Shown here piece by piece: positions 1 to 6,374 of a DNA stretch of 64,000 nt. Source of the stretch: UBA11740 sp038210455 (GTDB lineage Bacteria > Acidobacteriota > Blastocatellia > Pyrinomonadales > Pyrinomonadaceae). The position numbers and the translations under genes were made by a program. Within the stretch, counting starts at the first letter, position 1. Each line of letters starts with the position of its first letter. The notes beneath the pieces were generated by a model. It had not been told where the DNA came from. It saw nothing but the letters and a program-made list of their open reading frames with translations, and did no database searches. The DNA lies in the NCBI GenBank assembly GCA_038210455.1, contig JBBQWP010000009.1, positions 1 to 64,000 of the forward strand, in the 5' to 3' direction.

Positions 1-117
1 GGGCATCCTGCCCGCATAGCGGGCGCAGCACGCTAATTTCTTTTCAAACTGGCGGATCCTCAGCGAAAAGTGGGTTCGCGCTTCGCGCTCAATGCGGGCA
101 GGATGCCCGCGCTCCGT
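1..117. repeat. Family C inverted repeat (GCGGGCATCCTGCCCGC type)
   Basis: The window opens inside a repeat unit. GGGCATCCTGCCCGC at the left end is answered by GCGGGCAGGATGCCCGC just before the stop-side of the first gene, with a short unlike middle. Related units occur near 12.3, 14.5, 36.7 and 49.6 kb. The left end of this copy is cut by the window edge. Confidence 0.85.
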
Positions 118-126
118 CAAGGATCT

Positions 127-1323
127 TCAAAACGCTGCGCCGACCTTTTCACTTCCTTCATAAGCCTTGGCGTCACGAATCTTTTTCATCTCGGCAATTA
201 CCAGCTCCAGTTCTTCATCGGTCGTGTAAAAGTGGGGCGAGATGCGCACGCCCGCGCCCGGCCGATAATCGAGAATGAATTCGCGGCGCACTAATTCTTT
301 GGTTAAGGCGGCCGCGTGATCGTCCCAGACCGTGATCGTGCCACCGCGCTGCGCCGGATTCTTTGGACTGGTGACCCGGAAACCCGCTTCCTGAGCCAGT
401 TCGATCAGATGCTGAGTCTGCCGCACGCTCTTCTCGCGAATCCTCTCCACCCCGATCTGGTTTATGACTTCATAGCCGGATTGCGCTGCGTACAAAGCCG
501 GAATCGCCGGCGATCCATGGAGGAACCGCGTGATGTTCGGAGCGTAACGCAGCTCGCTCTCAAACGCGAAGGGTTGTTCGTGGGCCATCCAACCAGTCGT
601 TTTCGGCTCCAGCCGATCGATCAAATCCGGCCGCACGTAAAGGTATCCGGCGCCTGGCCCGCCGCACAGCCACTTCACCGATCCGCCCGTAGCGAAATCA
701 ACCTCCAGGTCTTTTACACTAAAAGGCACTGTGCCCGCCGATTGATAAGTGTCGAGCACCACCATCGCGCCGACTTCATGCGCGCGCCGAGTGATCGCTT
801 GTGCGTCTTGCAGAAAGGCGCTCTTGAACAGCACATGCGAAATCGGAACCAGCAGGGTTTCTTCATCGATCGCTGCGAGCAATCTCTCCAGCGGTACCGT
901 GATGCCGTCGTCCGACTTTACCGTTTCGATGCGCAGGCCATGTTCACGCGCGTGCGCTTCATACACGTACATCACCGAAGGAAAATTAAGCTCGGAGTAA
1001 ACAATCTTGCGGCGTTTGGAATTTTCGGGCTGTGGCAGCAGACAGGAGAGAATCAGCGACTGGCAAATCGAAACGTTCTGGTGCATTACGACCGTGCCCG
1101 TGTCGGCGCCGATGATGCGCCCGACTTCATTGCCGACTGTCACTGGCATGTTCCACCAGCCCTCAGCCCACGCGCGCACACCGCGCGTCGCCCAGATGTC
1201 GGCGTACTCGTGCAGGCGTTCGTAGGTCGCGCGCGGCATTGCCCCCAGACTGTGCGAGATCAAATAGACAGTTTTGTCTAAGATAGGGAATTCACTGCGC
1301 CATTTGAGAAGGTCGTCAGTCAA
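127..1323 (-). CDS. Kynureninase-like PLP enzyme (aminotransferase class V fold)
   Basis: 398 residues, the usual size for a class V PLP enzyme. The N-terminus has a kynureninase-style block (VYLISHSLGAMP, residues about 19-30), and residues about 215-230 carry GGSVKWLCGGPGAGYLYV, with the Lys expected to bind PLP followed by the Gly-rich turn seen in kynureninases. D/T/Y/Q around LDTYQSAG (about 190) fits the cofactor-binding Asp. Kynureninase releases anthranilate and alanine from kynurenine, and this fits the anthraniloyl-CoA-type genes further along. The start is TTG, with a GGAG ribosome site about 10 bases upstream, and no better ATG exists. Other class V activities cannot be excluded. 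Confidence 0.75.
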   Translation of the reverse strand: MTDDLLKWRSEFPILDKTVYLISHSLGAMPRATYERLHEYADIWATRGVRAWAEGWWNMPVTVGNEVGRIIGADTGTVVMHQNVSICQSLILSCLLPQPENSKRRKIVYSELNFPSVMYVYEAHAREHGLRIETVKSDDGITVPLERLLAAIDEETLLVPISHVLFKSAFLQDAQAITRRAHEVGAMVVLDTYQSAGTVPFSVKDLEVDFATGGSVKWLCGGPGAGYLYVRPDLIDRLEPKTTGWMAHEQPFAFESELRYAPNITRFLHGSPAIPALYAAQSGYEVINQIGVERIREKSVRQTQHLIELAQEAGFRVTSPKNPAQRGGTITVWDDHAAALTKELVRREFILDYRPGAGVRISPHFYTTDEELELVIAEMKKIRDAKAYEGSEKVGAAF

Positions 1324-1406
1324 GAGAGGATCTCCGTTCGGTGACAGCAGCTAATTTACCACAGACAAACACTAATAGGTGGGCATCTTATCGAGTGGTC
1401 CCGTGG

Positions 1407-1572
1407 CTTCGCCGCCTGATGTGCGGAAGGGCTCGGCCCTTCCGCCAAGTGCTCCTTCTTTCGGGCTACGCCCTGCCTTCCCTGTTCCGAGGCTCAGCCT
1501 CTCAGTTCATGTAACCGGCCAAACGGAAAGGCGAAGCCTTTCCGCACATCAGGCGGCAAAGCCGCAGTCGTC
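1407..1572. repeat. Family D palindromic repeat (CCGCCTGATGTGCGGAA type)
   Basis: GCCGCCTGATGTGCGGAA on the left and TTCCGCACATCAGGCGGC on the right form long arms around a region holding further short palindromes (GGGCTCGGCCC, AGGCTCAGCCT). The same right arm recurs at about 22.68 kb. It fills most of the divergent space between the kynureninase-like gene and the flavin oxidoreductase gene. Confidence 0.85.
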
Positions 1573-1595
1573 CTTGACGTGATAAAGTGATCGCA

Positions 1596-3062
1596 ATGTG
1601 GAAGTTCGCAAATCCCATCAAGCACCCGATTCCTGACACCCGCTGGCCAACGGCGGAAGAAGCCGCGAAATCTTTGTTGCTCCAACCAATCAAAATCGGT
1701 TCGCTCAGGCTGGAAAGCCGCACCTGGGTGCCCGCGATGGTTCCCTGGCGCGCGACCGAAGATGGTTTCGTGACTCAGGACAACCTGGATTGGTACCGAC
1801 GATTCGCGGAGGGGAAACCGGGTGCGCTCGTGGTTGAAGCCACTGGCATTCGCGATATTCCGAGCGGCCCGCTATTACGCATCAGCCACGATCGATTTCT
1901 TCCGGGCTTGCGGAAACTCGTCGACACAGTTCGTGAAGCCAGCGAGGGCCACACCAAACTCTTCATTCAAATCATCGACTTTCTCGCGGTCAAGCGCCGG
2001 CCTGAAAGGTCTAAATATTTTCAGCGCTTTCTTGAAATCACCGAACGCCATCGTCAGGCGATGGCTGAAGTCACTGACGAATCAGGCTGGATCAACGCCG
2101 ATGAAATGATCGTCCGCGCGTTTCTCAACGACGCTGGGGAAGCAATCCTTGAGCGTGTGCTCAACGAACGCGAGATCCAGTCACTGCGCTTCGGGTATCG
2201 CGAACGCGTCACCGATCTGCACCTGCCTCACGTCCGCGAATTGCCCCAGGTTTTGCCGAACATCTTTGCTGATGCCGCCCGCCGGGCTCGCGAAGCCGGA
2301 TTTGATGGCGTCGAGCTGCATTACGCGCACGCCTACACGATGGCCGGCTTTCTCAGCTCACTAAACGATCGTGACGATGGTTATGGTGGGTCGCGCGAAA
2401 GTCGTGTACGCCTGCCGCTGGAAGTCTATCGCGCGGCGCGCAAATCGGTGGGCGATGATTATGTTGTTGGAGCTCGTTTCCTGGGCGATGAAGTCATCAA
2501 AGGCGGCAATCGGATCGCGGACGCGGTCTACTTCGGCGTTGAATTCGCGCAAGCGGGCATGGATTATCTTTCGATTTCGAAAGGCGGAAAGTTCGAAGAT
2601 GCCGAGCAGCCAAAGATTGGCCAGGCTGTCTATCCCTACACCGGCCAGAGCGGTTACGAATGCATGCCGACGACCTTGTCCGATGAGCGTGGACCGTTCG
2701 GCCGCTCAGTGCCGCTGGTCGCAGAAATTAAACATGCGGTGAACGCGGCGGGGTCCACGACGCCAATCGTGGCCACCGGCGGCATCACAACCTTCGAACA
2801 AGCCGAATCAATTCTTCAAAGCGGTCAAGCGGACATTGCCGGTCTGGCGCGCCAGGCTCTGGCCGATCCTGATTGGTTTATCAAGGTGAAGCTCGGCCGT
2901 GGTGATGAAATTCGCCGCTGCACCTATACGAATTATTGTGAAGCGCTGGATCAGGCGCATCGACAGGTGACGTGCAAGCTTTGGGATCGGAAGGAGCTGG
3001 ACGAGCCGGCAATTCCGATGGCGACCGATGGCCGCCGGCGACTCTTGCCACCGAAGTGGTGA
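1596..3062 (+). CDS. Old-yellow-enzyme family NADH:flavin oxidoreductase
   Basis: 488 residues from the ATG; a GTG three codons earlier is also possible. FMN-barrel signatures are clear: VELHYAHAYTMAGFLS (about 255-270), the conserved DDGYGGSRESRVRLPLEVY stretch (about 275-293) and GLARQALADPDW near the end (about 420-432). After it, C-x5-C-x11-C resembles the Fe-S region of the dienoyl-CoA reductase subfamily with one Cys missing. Residues about 115-205 are a long insertion compared with short OYEs. In anthraniloyl-CoA monooxygenase an OYE domain is fused behind a flavin monooxygenase. Here a separate OYE gene lies 3.3 kb from a separate monooxygenase gene and converges with it, so it may supply that reductase step (inference). 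There is no clear Shine-Dalgarno. Confidence 0.8.
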   Translation: MWKFANPIKHPIPDTRWPTAEEAAKSLLLQPIKIGSLRLESRTWVPAMVPWRATEDGFVTQDNLDWYRRFAEGKPGALVVEATGIRDIPSGPLLRISHDRFLPGLRKLVDTVREASEGHTKLFIQIIDFLAVKRRPERSKYFQRFLEITERHRQAMAEVTDESGWINADEMIVRAFLNDAGEAILERVLNEREIQSLRFGYRERVTDLHLPHVRELPQVLPNIFADAARRAREAGFDGVELHYAHAYTMAGFLSSLNDRDDGYGGSRESRVRLPLEVYRAARKSVGDDYVVGARFLGDEVIKGGNRIADAVYFGVEFAQAGMDYLSISKGGKFEDAEQPKIGQAVYPYTGQSGYECMPTTLSDERGPFGRSVPLVAEIKHAVNAAGSTTPIVATGGITTFEQAESILQSGQADIAGLARQALADPDWFIKVKLGRGDEIRRCTYTNYCEALDQAHRQVTCKLWDRKELDEPAIPMATDGRRRLLPPKW

Positions 3063-3067
3063 GAGTA

Positions 3068-3107
3068 ATCCGCAGATTACGCAGATTACGCAGAAAGGAA
3101 TCACGAC
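3068..3107. repeat. Left copy of AATCCGCAGATTACGC repeat
   Basis: ATCCGCAGATTACGC followed by a second AGATTACGCAG unit directly behind the OYE stop codon. The inverted partner is at 6376-6405, where it forms the last codons of the monooxygenase gene. Confidence 0.75.
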
Positions 3108-3198
3108 GGGGATAACTCAATCAACGCCAGAAACCGGTACTGGTTCATTTTCAATGTTGTACGGTCAAGATGAATTATAACCCTGATCGGTCGCATGT

Positions 3199-3204
3199 TA
3201 TGAT
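3199..3204 (+). promoter_or_regulatory. Probable -10 element TATGAT, near-leaderless
   Basis: TATGAT lies six bases before the ATG of the small basic protein gene, so a transcript starting at the normal distance would begin at or next to the start codon. No convincing -35 is seen and there is no Shine-Dalgarno. Confidence 0.4.
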
Positions 3205-3210
3205 CCGTTC

Positions 3211-3432
3211 ATGACCAAGCGGCCACCCAAAGAGACGAACCAACTAGCGAAGTATATCTTGGACGTGTCTACCGGAGCCGCTGAGAAGATCGAACCACCC
3301 GCTAAGAATCCTCATGCTCAAGCTTTGTCTAAGTTAGGTGCCAGCAAAGGCGGGAAAGCTAGAGCAGAATCCCTGACCGCGAAGAGGCGAAAAGCCATCG
3401 CAAAGAAGGCTGCTCAAACCCGCTGGAAATAA
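3211..3432 (+). CDS. Small basic protein with GGKARA / KKAAxxRW tail
   Basis: 73 residues, very rich in Lys, Ala and Arg. The C-terminal half (SKGGKARAESLTAKRRKAIA, then KKAAQTRWK) matches a widespread type of short basic bacterial protein with the consensus GGxKGGKARA...RxxIAxxAAxxRW. Its function is not established; nucleic-acid binding is plausible from charge only. It is the first gene of the accessory patch, and its ATG sits just behind a TATGAT box with no ribosome site, suggesting leaderless translation. Base composition is lower in GC than the flanking catabolic genes. Confidence 0.6.
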   Translation: MTKRPPKETNQLAKYILDVSTGAAEKIEPPAKNPHAQALSKLGASKGGKARAESLTAKRRKAIAKKAAQTRWK

Positions 3433-3467
3433 ATTCTATTTACGCGGCTAGTTTCACGCACTTAGAC

Positions 3468-3497
3468 TTGACTCCGCCCTAAGTGCGCGTGTTAAAC
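3468..3497 (+). promoter_or_regulatory. Probable promoter TTGACT-18-TTAAAC
   Basis: TTGACT at 3468-3473 and TTAAAC at 3492-3497, 18 bases apart. The -10 box ends at most 11 bases before the GTG start candidates of the next gene, again leaving almost no leader. Confidence 0.45.
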
Positions 3498-3498
3498 T

Positions 3499-3927
3499 GT
3501 GGTTGTTGTGAAATTAAAGGATTTAGTAAGCCAGAAGCGCGTAGTAGAATCTGAGATAGCTGAACGTCAAGAAGAGTTACAAGCCCTCGAAGTTCTCATA
3601 AACCGCCAACGTCTAAGGGAAGGCTTACCGCCCGAACCAGGGTCGCTTCTTGTCTCAACGAGTAATAACGGAGACGGGGAGCGGCAAAGGCGTGTGCGCG
3701 GTACACTAAAAGCCGCAAAACAAGCGGTTTTCGGGTTTGTTATCGATTTTACTCGCGCCGATTTATTTCAGCGGATTGAGGCCGACAACCCCACGCTTGT
3801 GGGCAAAATCAGCCCAGAAGCCCAACGCAGCACTATGCGCACTCTCGTTGCGGATGGTTATATGGAACCAACGGAAGAAAACTCAGAGGATGGAGAGGCG
3901 CTCTATAGGAACTTGAGGAAGCTATAA
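3499..3927 (+). CDS. Hypothetical coiled-coil / winged-helix-like protein
   Basis: 142 residues with no family I recognise. Residues about 8-45 are heptad-like (EIAERQEELQALEVLINRQR) and should form a coiled coil. A polar linker follows, and residues about 85-142 (DLFQRIEADN, then RSTMRTLVADGYMEP, ending in ALYRNL) look like a small winged-helix domain, where a strand after DGYMEP would form the wing. The start is GTG, either 3499 or 3508, because no ATG is available. A promoter ending just before it suggests a leaderless message. A role as a small regulator of the patch is a guess. Confidence 0.55.
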   Translation: MVVVKLKDLVSQKRVVESEIAERQEELQALEVLINRQRLREGLPPEPGSLLVSTSNNGDGERQRRVRGTLKAAKQAVFGFVIDFTRADLFQRIEADNPTLVGKISPEAQRSTMRTLVADGYMEPTEENSEDGEALYRNLRKL

Positions 3928-3985
3928 AACCAACGGCGGCAAAGTATTCAGTTTCCACGCCGATACTTGCCGCCGCCAGACATGA

Positions 3986-4071
3986 ACCGGAGTGGCGAAA
4001 TTAGCAGACGCGACCGCCTTCCAAGCGGTTGCTGCCTACGCAGCGTGCGGGTGCAAGTCCCGTCTCCGGCA
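3986..4071 (+). tRNA. tRNA-Leu-like class II tRNA with UCC (Gly) anticodon
   Basis: The sequence folds as a class II tRNA. Acceptor arm: 3986-3992 with 4064-4070, six pairs plus an A:C mismatch at position 1:72. D stem: GCG/CGC (3995-3997 with 4009-4011). Anticodon stem: ACCGC/GCGGT with loop CTTCCAA, anticodon TCC at 4020-4022. Long variable arm: GCTGC-CTAC-GCAGC (4031-4044). T stem: 4047-4051 with 4059-4063. The start (CCGGAGTGGCGAAATTAGCA) and discriminator A resemble tRNA-Leu, which has a long variable arm, whereas tRNA-Gly does not. The T loop is TGCAAGT (G at position 55) and the D loop lacks the usual GG, so it may be decayed. No CCA is encoded, and a T-run follows. Confidence 0.6.
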
Positions 4072-4080
4072 CTTTTTCTT
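4072..4080 (+). terminator. T-run behind the tRNA-like gene
   Basis: CTTTTTCTT directly follows the acceptor stem, which could act as the terminator hairpin of the short transcript. This is a weak call. Confidence 0.3.
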
Positions 4081-4192
4081 TTCAAAACTGATAATGGCAA
4101 GCCATTACCAGAAGCAACACACGGGCACATTATAACATAAACACGGCAGAGTCAAAGCGGTCTATTGAGTCAAGAGAAGTTCAATTATTAAC

Positions 4193-4221
4193 TTGACACC
4201 TTGCCCGTGCAAGCATATACT
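4193..4221 (+). promoter_or_regulatory. Consensus sigma-70 promoter of the transposase gene
   Basis: TTGACA at 4193-4198 and TATACT at 4216-4221 with a 17-base spacer, almost perfect consensus. The start codon is at 4232, only ten bases past the -10 box, so the message would have a leader of a few bases at most. Confidence 0.7.
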
Positions 4222-4231
4222 CAGTTTCATT

Positions 4232-5056
4232 ATGAACAAGCTTTCAACTCAAAGGCGCGTCCAAATCGTTTCGGCTCTGGTCGAGGGAATGGGAATCAAT
4301 GCGATCTCTCGCATGGTGGACGTGAGCAAGAACACGATCCTAAAGTTGGTTGCCGACCTTGGTAACGCTTGCGCGATCTATCAGGACAAGGCGTTTCGCA
4401 ATCTGAAATGCAAACGAATCGAATGCGACGAAATCTGGAGTTTTTGCTTCGCAAAGCAAAAGAATGTTCGGCCTGAGATGGAGGGCGTTTTCGGATACGG
4501 CGACGTTTACACTTGGGTTGCGATTGACGCTGATTCGAAGCTTGTCCCTAGCTGGCTCGTTGGTCGCCGTGATGGACGCTCCGCGATGGAATTCATCAAA
4601 GACCTAGCCTCACGCTTGGCTAACAGAGTGCAGCTAACCACGGACGGCCACAGACCATATCTGAACGCGGTCGAAGAAGCATTTGGCTCTGAGATCGATT
4701 ATGCGATGCTGATCAAAATCTATGGTGGCGAGCAATCAGAAGTCCGTTACTCTCCGGCTGAATGTCTCGGTACTGAGAAGAAGTGGATCAGTGGCAACCC
4801 TGATAAGGAACTTGTTTCAACGTCCTATATCGAACGCCAAAATTTGACCATGCGAATGAGCATGAGACGGTTTACCAGATTGACGAACGCGCACAGCAAA
4901 AAAGTCGAAAACCATATTCACGCAATCAGCTTGCACTACATGTTCTACAACTTTGCGAAGATTCACTCAACACTTCGATGCTCCCCAGCGATGGCGGCTG
5001 GCGTGAGCGAGCACCTCTGGTCAATCGAAGATATTGTCAGGTTGTTGGATCGGTAG
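4232..5056 (+). CDS. IS1-family-type DDE transposase
   Basis: 274 residues from the ATG behind the promoter; an upstream in-frame start would place the promoter inside the gene. An N-terminal helix-turn-helix (QIVSALVEGMGINAISRMVD, then SKNTILKLV) is followed by an IS1-like catalytic domain: CDEIWSF (about 67-73), LTTDGH (about 140-145) and TSYIERQNLTMRM (about 198-210), giving a plausible D-D-E triad. The end, INAHSKKVENHI to HSTLRCSPAMAAGV in approximate form, is typical of single-ORF IS1 relatives in soil bacteria. The reading frame is intact. I could not define terminal inverted repeats, so element ends remain open. Confidence 0.8.
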   Translation: MNKLSTQRRVQIVSALVEGMGINAISRMVDVSKNTILKLVADLGNACAIYQDKAFRNLKCKRIECDEIWSFCFAKQKNVRPEMEGVFGYGDVYTWVAIDADSKLVPSWLVGRRDGRSAMEFIKDLASRLANRVQLTTDGHRPYLNAVEEAFGSEIDYAMLIKIYGGEQSEVRYSPAECLGTEKKWISGNPDKELVSTSYIERQNLTMRMSMRRFTRLTNAHSKKVENHIHAISLHYMFYNFAKIHSTLRCSPAMAAGVSEHLWSIEDIVRLLDR

Positions 5057-5122
5057 ATTCTAAGTCTGAGCGTTGGAGTGGACGCTCGCCTTCAGCCAAA
5101 CACACGGTGAATTGATCAACTG

Positions 5123-5785
5123 TTAGGCCGCTAAAAACTCGTCTAGCAGCGTGTCTTCCCCAGTAAAGGTGACGATGGCACTCGTCACCAGTTGTGCTGT
5201 GTCCCAGTTCAACCCGAAGGCCGGGCGGGAGTACATCACTTGAAATGGCCCAATATATGGCTGGATTTCCAGTCTGCTCGTTGTAATACCGAAAAATGTG
5301 CCCACAAACTGACCCGCTCTCGGTAACGGCGCAGTCGCGGTCAACCACTGAGATTGGTTCTCCACTTCGAAGGTTAAGTGCTGTGGACGAAAACCCCGAA
5401 CCGGGACGTTCAGGATCGTAATGCTGTCGGTGTATAGGTCTGAAGAGGCCCATGTGTTTAATCTCTCATAAGCGTGAGATGCAGAGAGACCTTCACTGAG
5501 ACTAAGCTGCCTGTTGCTTTTATTCTCAGCAACCGTTAGAGAGCCATCGGTCTCAATTGTAATCTCCAGCATTCGATCGTCGTCATAAAATGTGACTTCT
5601 ACTTGTCCGTTGACACCCGGAAAGGCGTTTGCTCGTTTCAGTCCTAGCAAGCTGCCACGCCTGATAAGGTGAACTGCACGTTCAATTCTATCAAGCGGCG
5701 GCGCAACGCCATCGCCAAAGTGCCAGCCGTCGGGAAGGTTGGCAAACTCTCTTACCTTTGTAACTGCTTCTTGGATTGTTGGCAT
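5123..5785 (-). CDS. Hypothetical protein, second gene of DUF3467-type pair
   Basis: 220 residues, not recognised. There is no signal peptide or membrane segment. The N-terminal part (about 1-50) is helical with a DGWHFGDG turn. Residues about 55-90 hold alternating strand-like segments (VEVTFYDDDRMLEITIETDG), and a second strand-rich half follows. The C-terminal part resembles part of a shell- or receptor-type beta structure only in secondary-structure pattern. Its ATG overlaps the stop of the upstream DUF3467-like gene by one base (TAATG), so the two are translationally coupled and probably act together. Function unknown. Confidence 0.65.
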   Translation of the reverse strand: MPTIQEAVTKVREFANLPDGWHFGDGVAPPLDRIERAVHLIRRGSLLGLKRANAFPGVNGQVEVTFYDDDRMLEITIETDGSLTVAENKSNRQLSLSEGLSASHAYERLNTWASSDLYTDSITILNVPVRGFRPQHLTFEVENQSQWLTATAPLPRAGQFVGTFFGITTSRLEIQPYIGPFQVMYSRPAFGLNWDTAQLVTSAIVTFTGEDTLLDEFLAA

Positions 5786-6135
5786 TATTTCGTCTCGGTT
5801 GGCACTGCCTCTGATGCTTCTGCGGGTTTAGCAGTTATCCGAGTGACTATCTCTTGCATTGCGTTTGCGAAGCCTGCAAATCTGGGGTTTGGTATGATCA
5901 CGCGAGCTACGCATTCTGCGACTAGCCCCGTTTCCTGTAATTGTTTGACGTTATCTTCTTGTGACTGGCCTGGTAACATTACTGGCGGAATGACCTCAAA
6001 AAAAGAGAGAGTTACTTCATACGGCCCCGGCTGTACGAGCATATGGTGCGCATAGACACCGGGCATTCTCCCGGGAATGCGGAAATTCATCTGCACCTCA
6101 ACATCGGGTGCTGGCGTTGTCTTCTCGTCCACCAT
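5785..6135 (-). CDS. DUF3467-like small protein
   Basis: 116 residues. The core (VQMNFRIPGRMPGVYAHHML, then PGPYEVTLSFFEVIPP, and VARVIIPNPRFAGFANAMQE) has the order of DUF3467 proteins: a strand, a Y-A-N/H-like segment, a strand with aromatic residues, an inserted loop, then RVIxxPxxAxxFxxAL. The family has no settled function. It is first in a two-gene unit overlapping the next gene by one base. The ATG is immediately preceded by TAGTATAA, so the message may be leaderless like others in this patch. The N- and C-terminal tails are low complexity (PAEASEAVP). Confidence 0.65.
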   Translation of the reverse strand: MVDEKTTPAPDVEVQMNFRIPGRMPGVYAHHMLVQPGPYEVTLSFFEVIPPVMLPGQSQEDNVKQLQETGLVAECVARVIIPNPRFAGFANAMQEIVTRITAKPAEASEAVPTETK

Positions 6136-6374
6136 TTATACTAGCCTGCTCGTTGGGCGCGCATTATCCTTCTGTATTCAATCTGATGTCAATCAGATTC
6201 AGCGGGGTTGGTTAGACCGGGGCGGGCCATTTCTAGTATTGCAATCTAGTGCTCCCGGCGTCAAATGTCCTCCGTTATTCCCTGACCGTGAATGATACAC
6301 TCTCAAATCGGCCTAGATTTTCAAACTGAACCAGTACCCAGAAACCAGAAAGCGTGTTTTAAGTTTCTAGTCTT

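Larger units (their letters stand above)
3063..6374. other. Accessory patch between two convergent catabolic genes
   Basis: Between the 3' ends of the OYE and monooxygenase genes lies a visibly more AT-rich block with small unknown genes, a tRNA-like gene, a transposase and a DUF3467-type pair. Both borders carry the same sequence in opposite orientation: ATCCGCAGATTACGC at 3068-3082 and its exact reverse complement at 6391-6405. Further in, GGTACTGGTTCA at 3136-3147 is answered by TGAACCAGTACC at 6327-6338. No target duplication or integrase is seen, so the entry mechanism is unknown. Confidence 0.55.

Noticed and set aside
316..1281. Open frame of 321 codons on the plus strand
   Set aside because: Antisense to the kynureninase-like gene; composition typical of a shadow frame in GC-rich DNA.
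3948..4130. Small minus-strand open frame over the tRNA-like gene
   Set aside because: It covers the structured RNA and its sequence is only the antisense of the cloverleaf arms.
4131..5122. Terminal inverted repeats of the IS1-like element
   Set aside because: Short similarities (GTTCAATTATT against GTGAATTGATC) are too weak to define ends.
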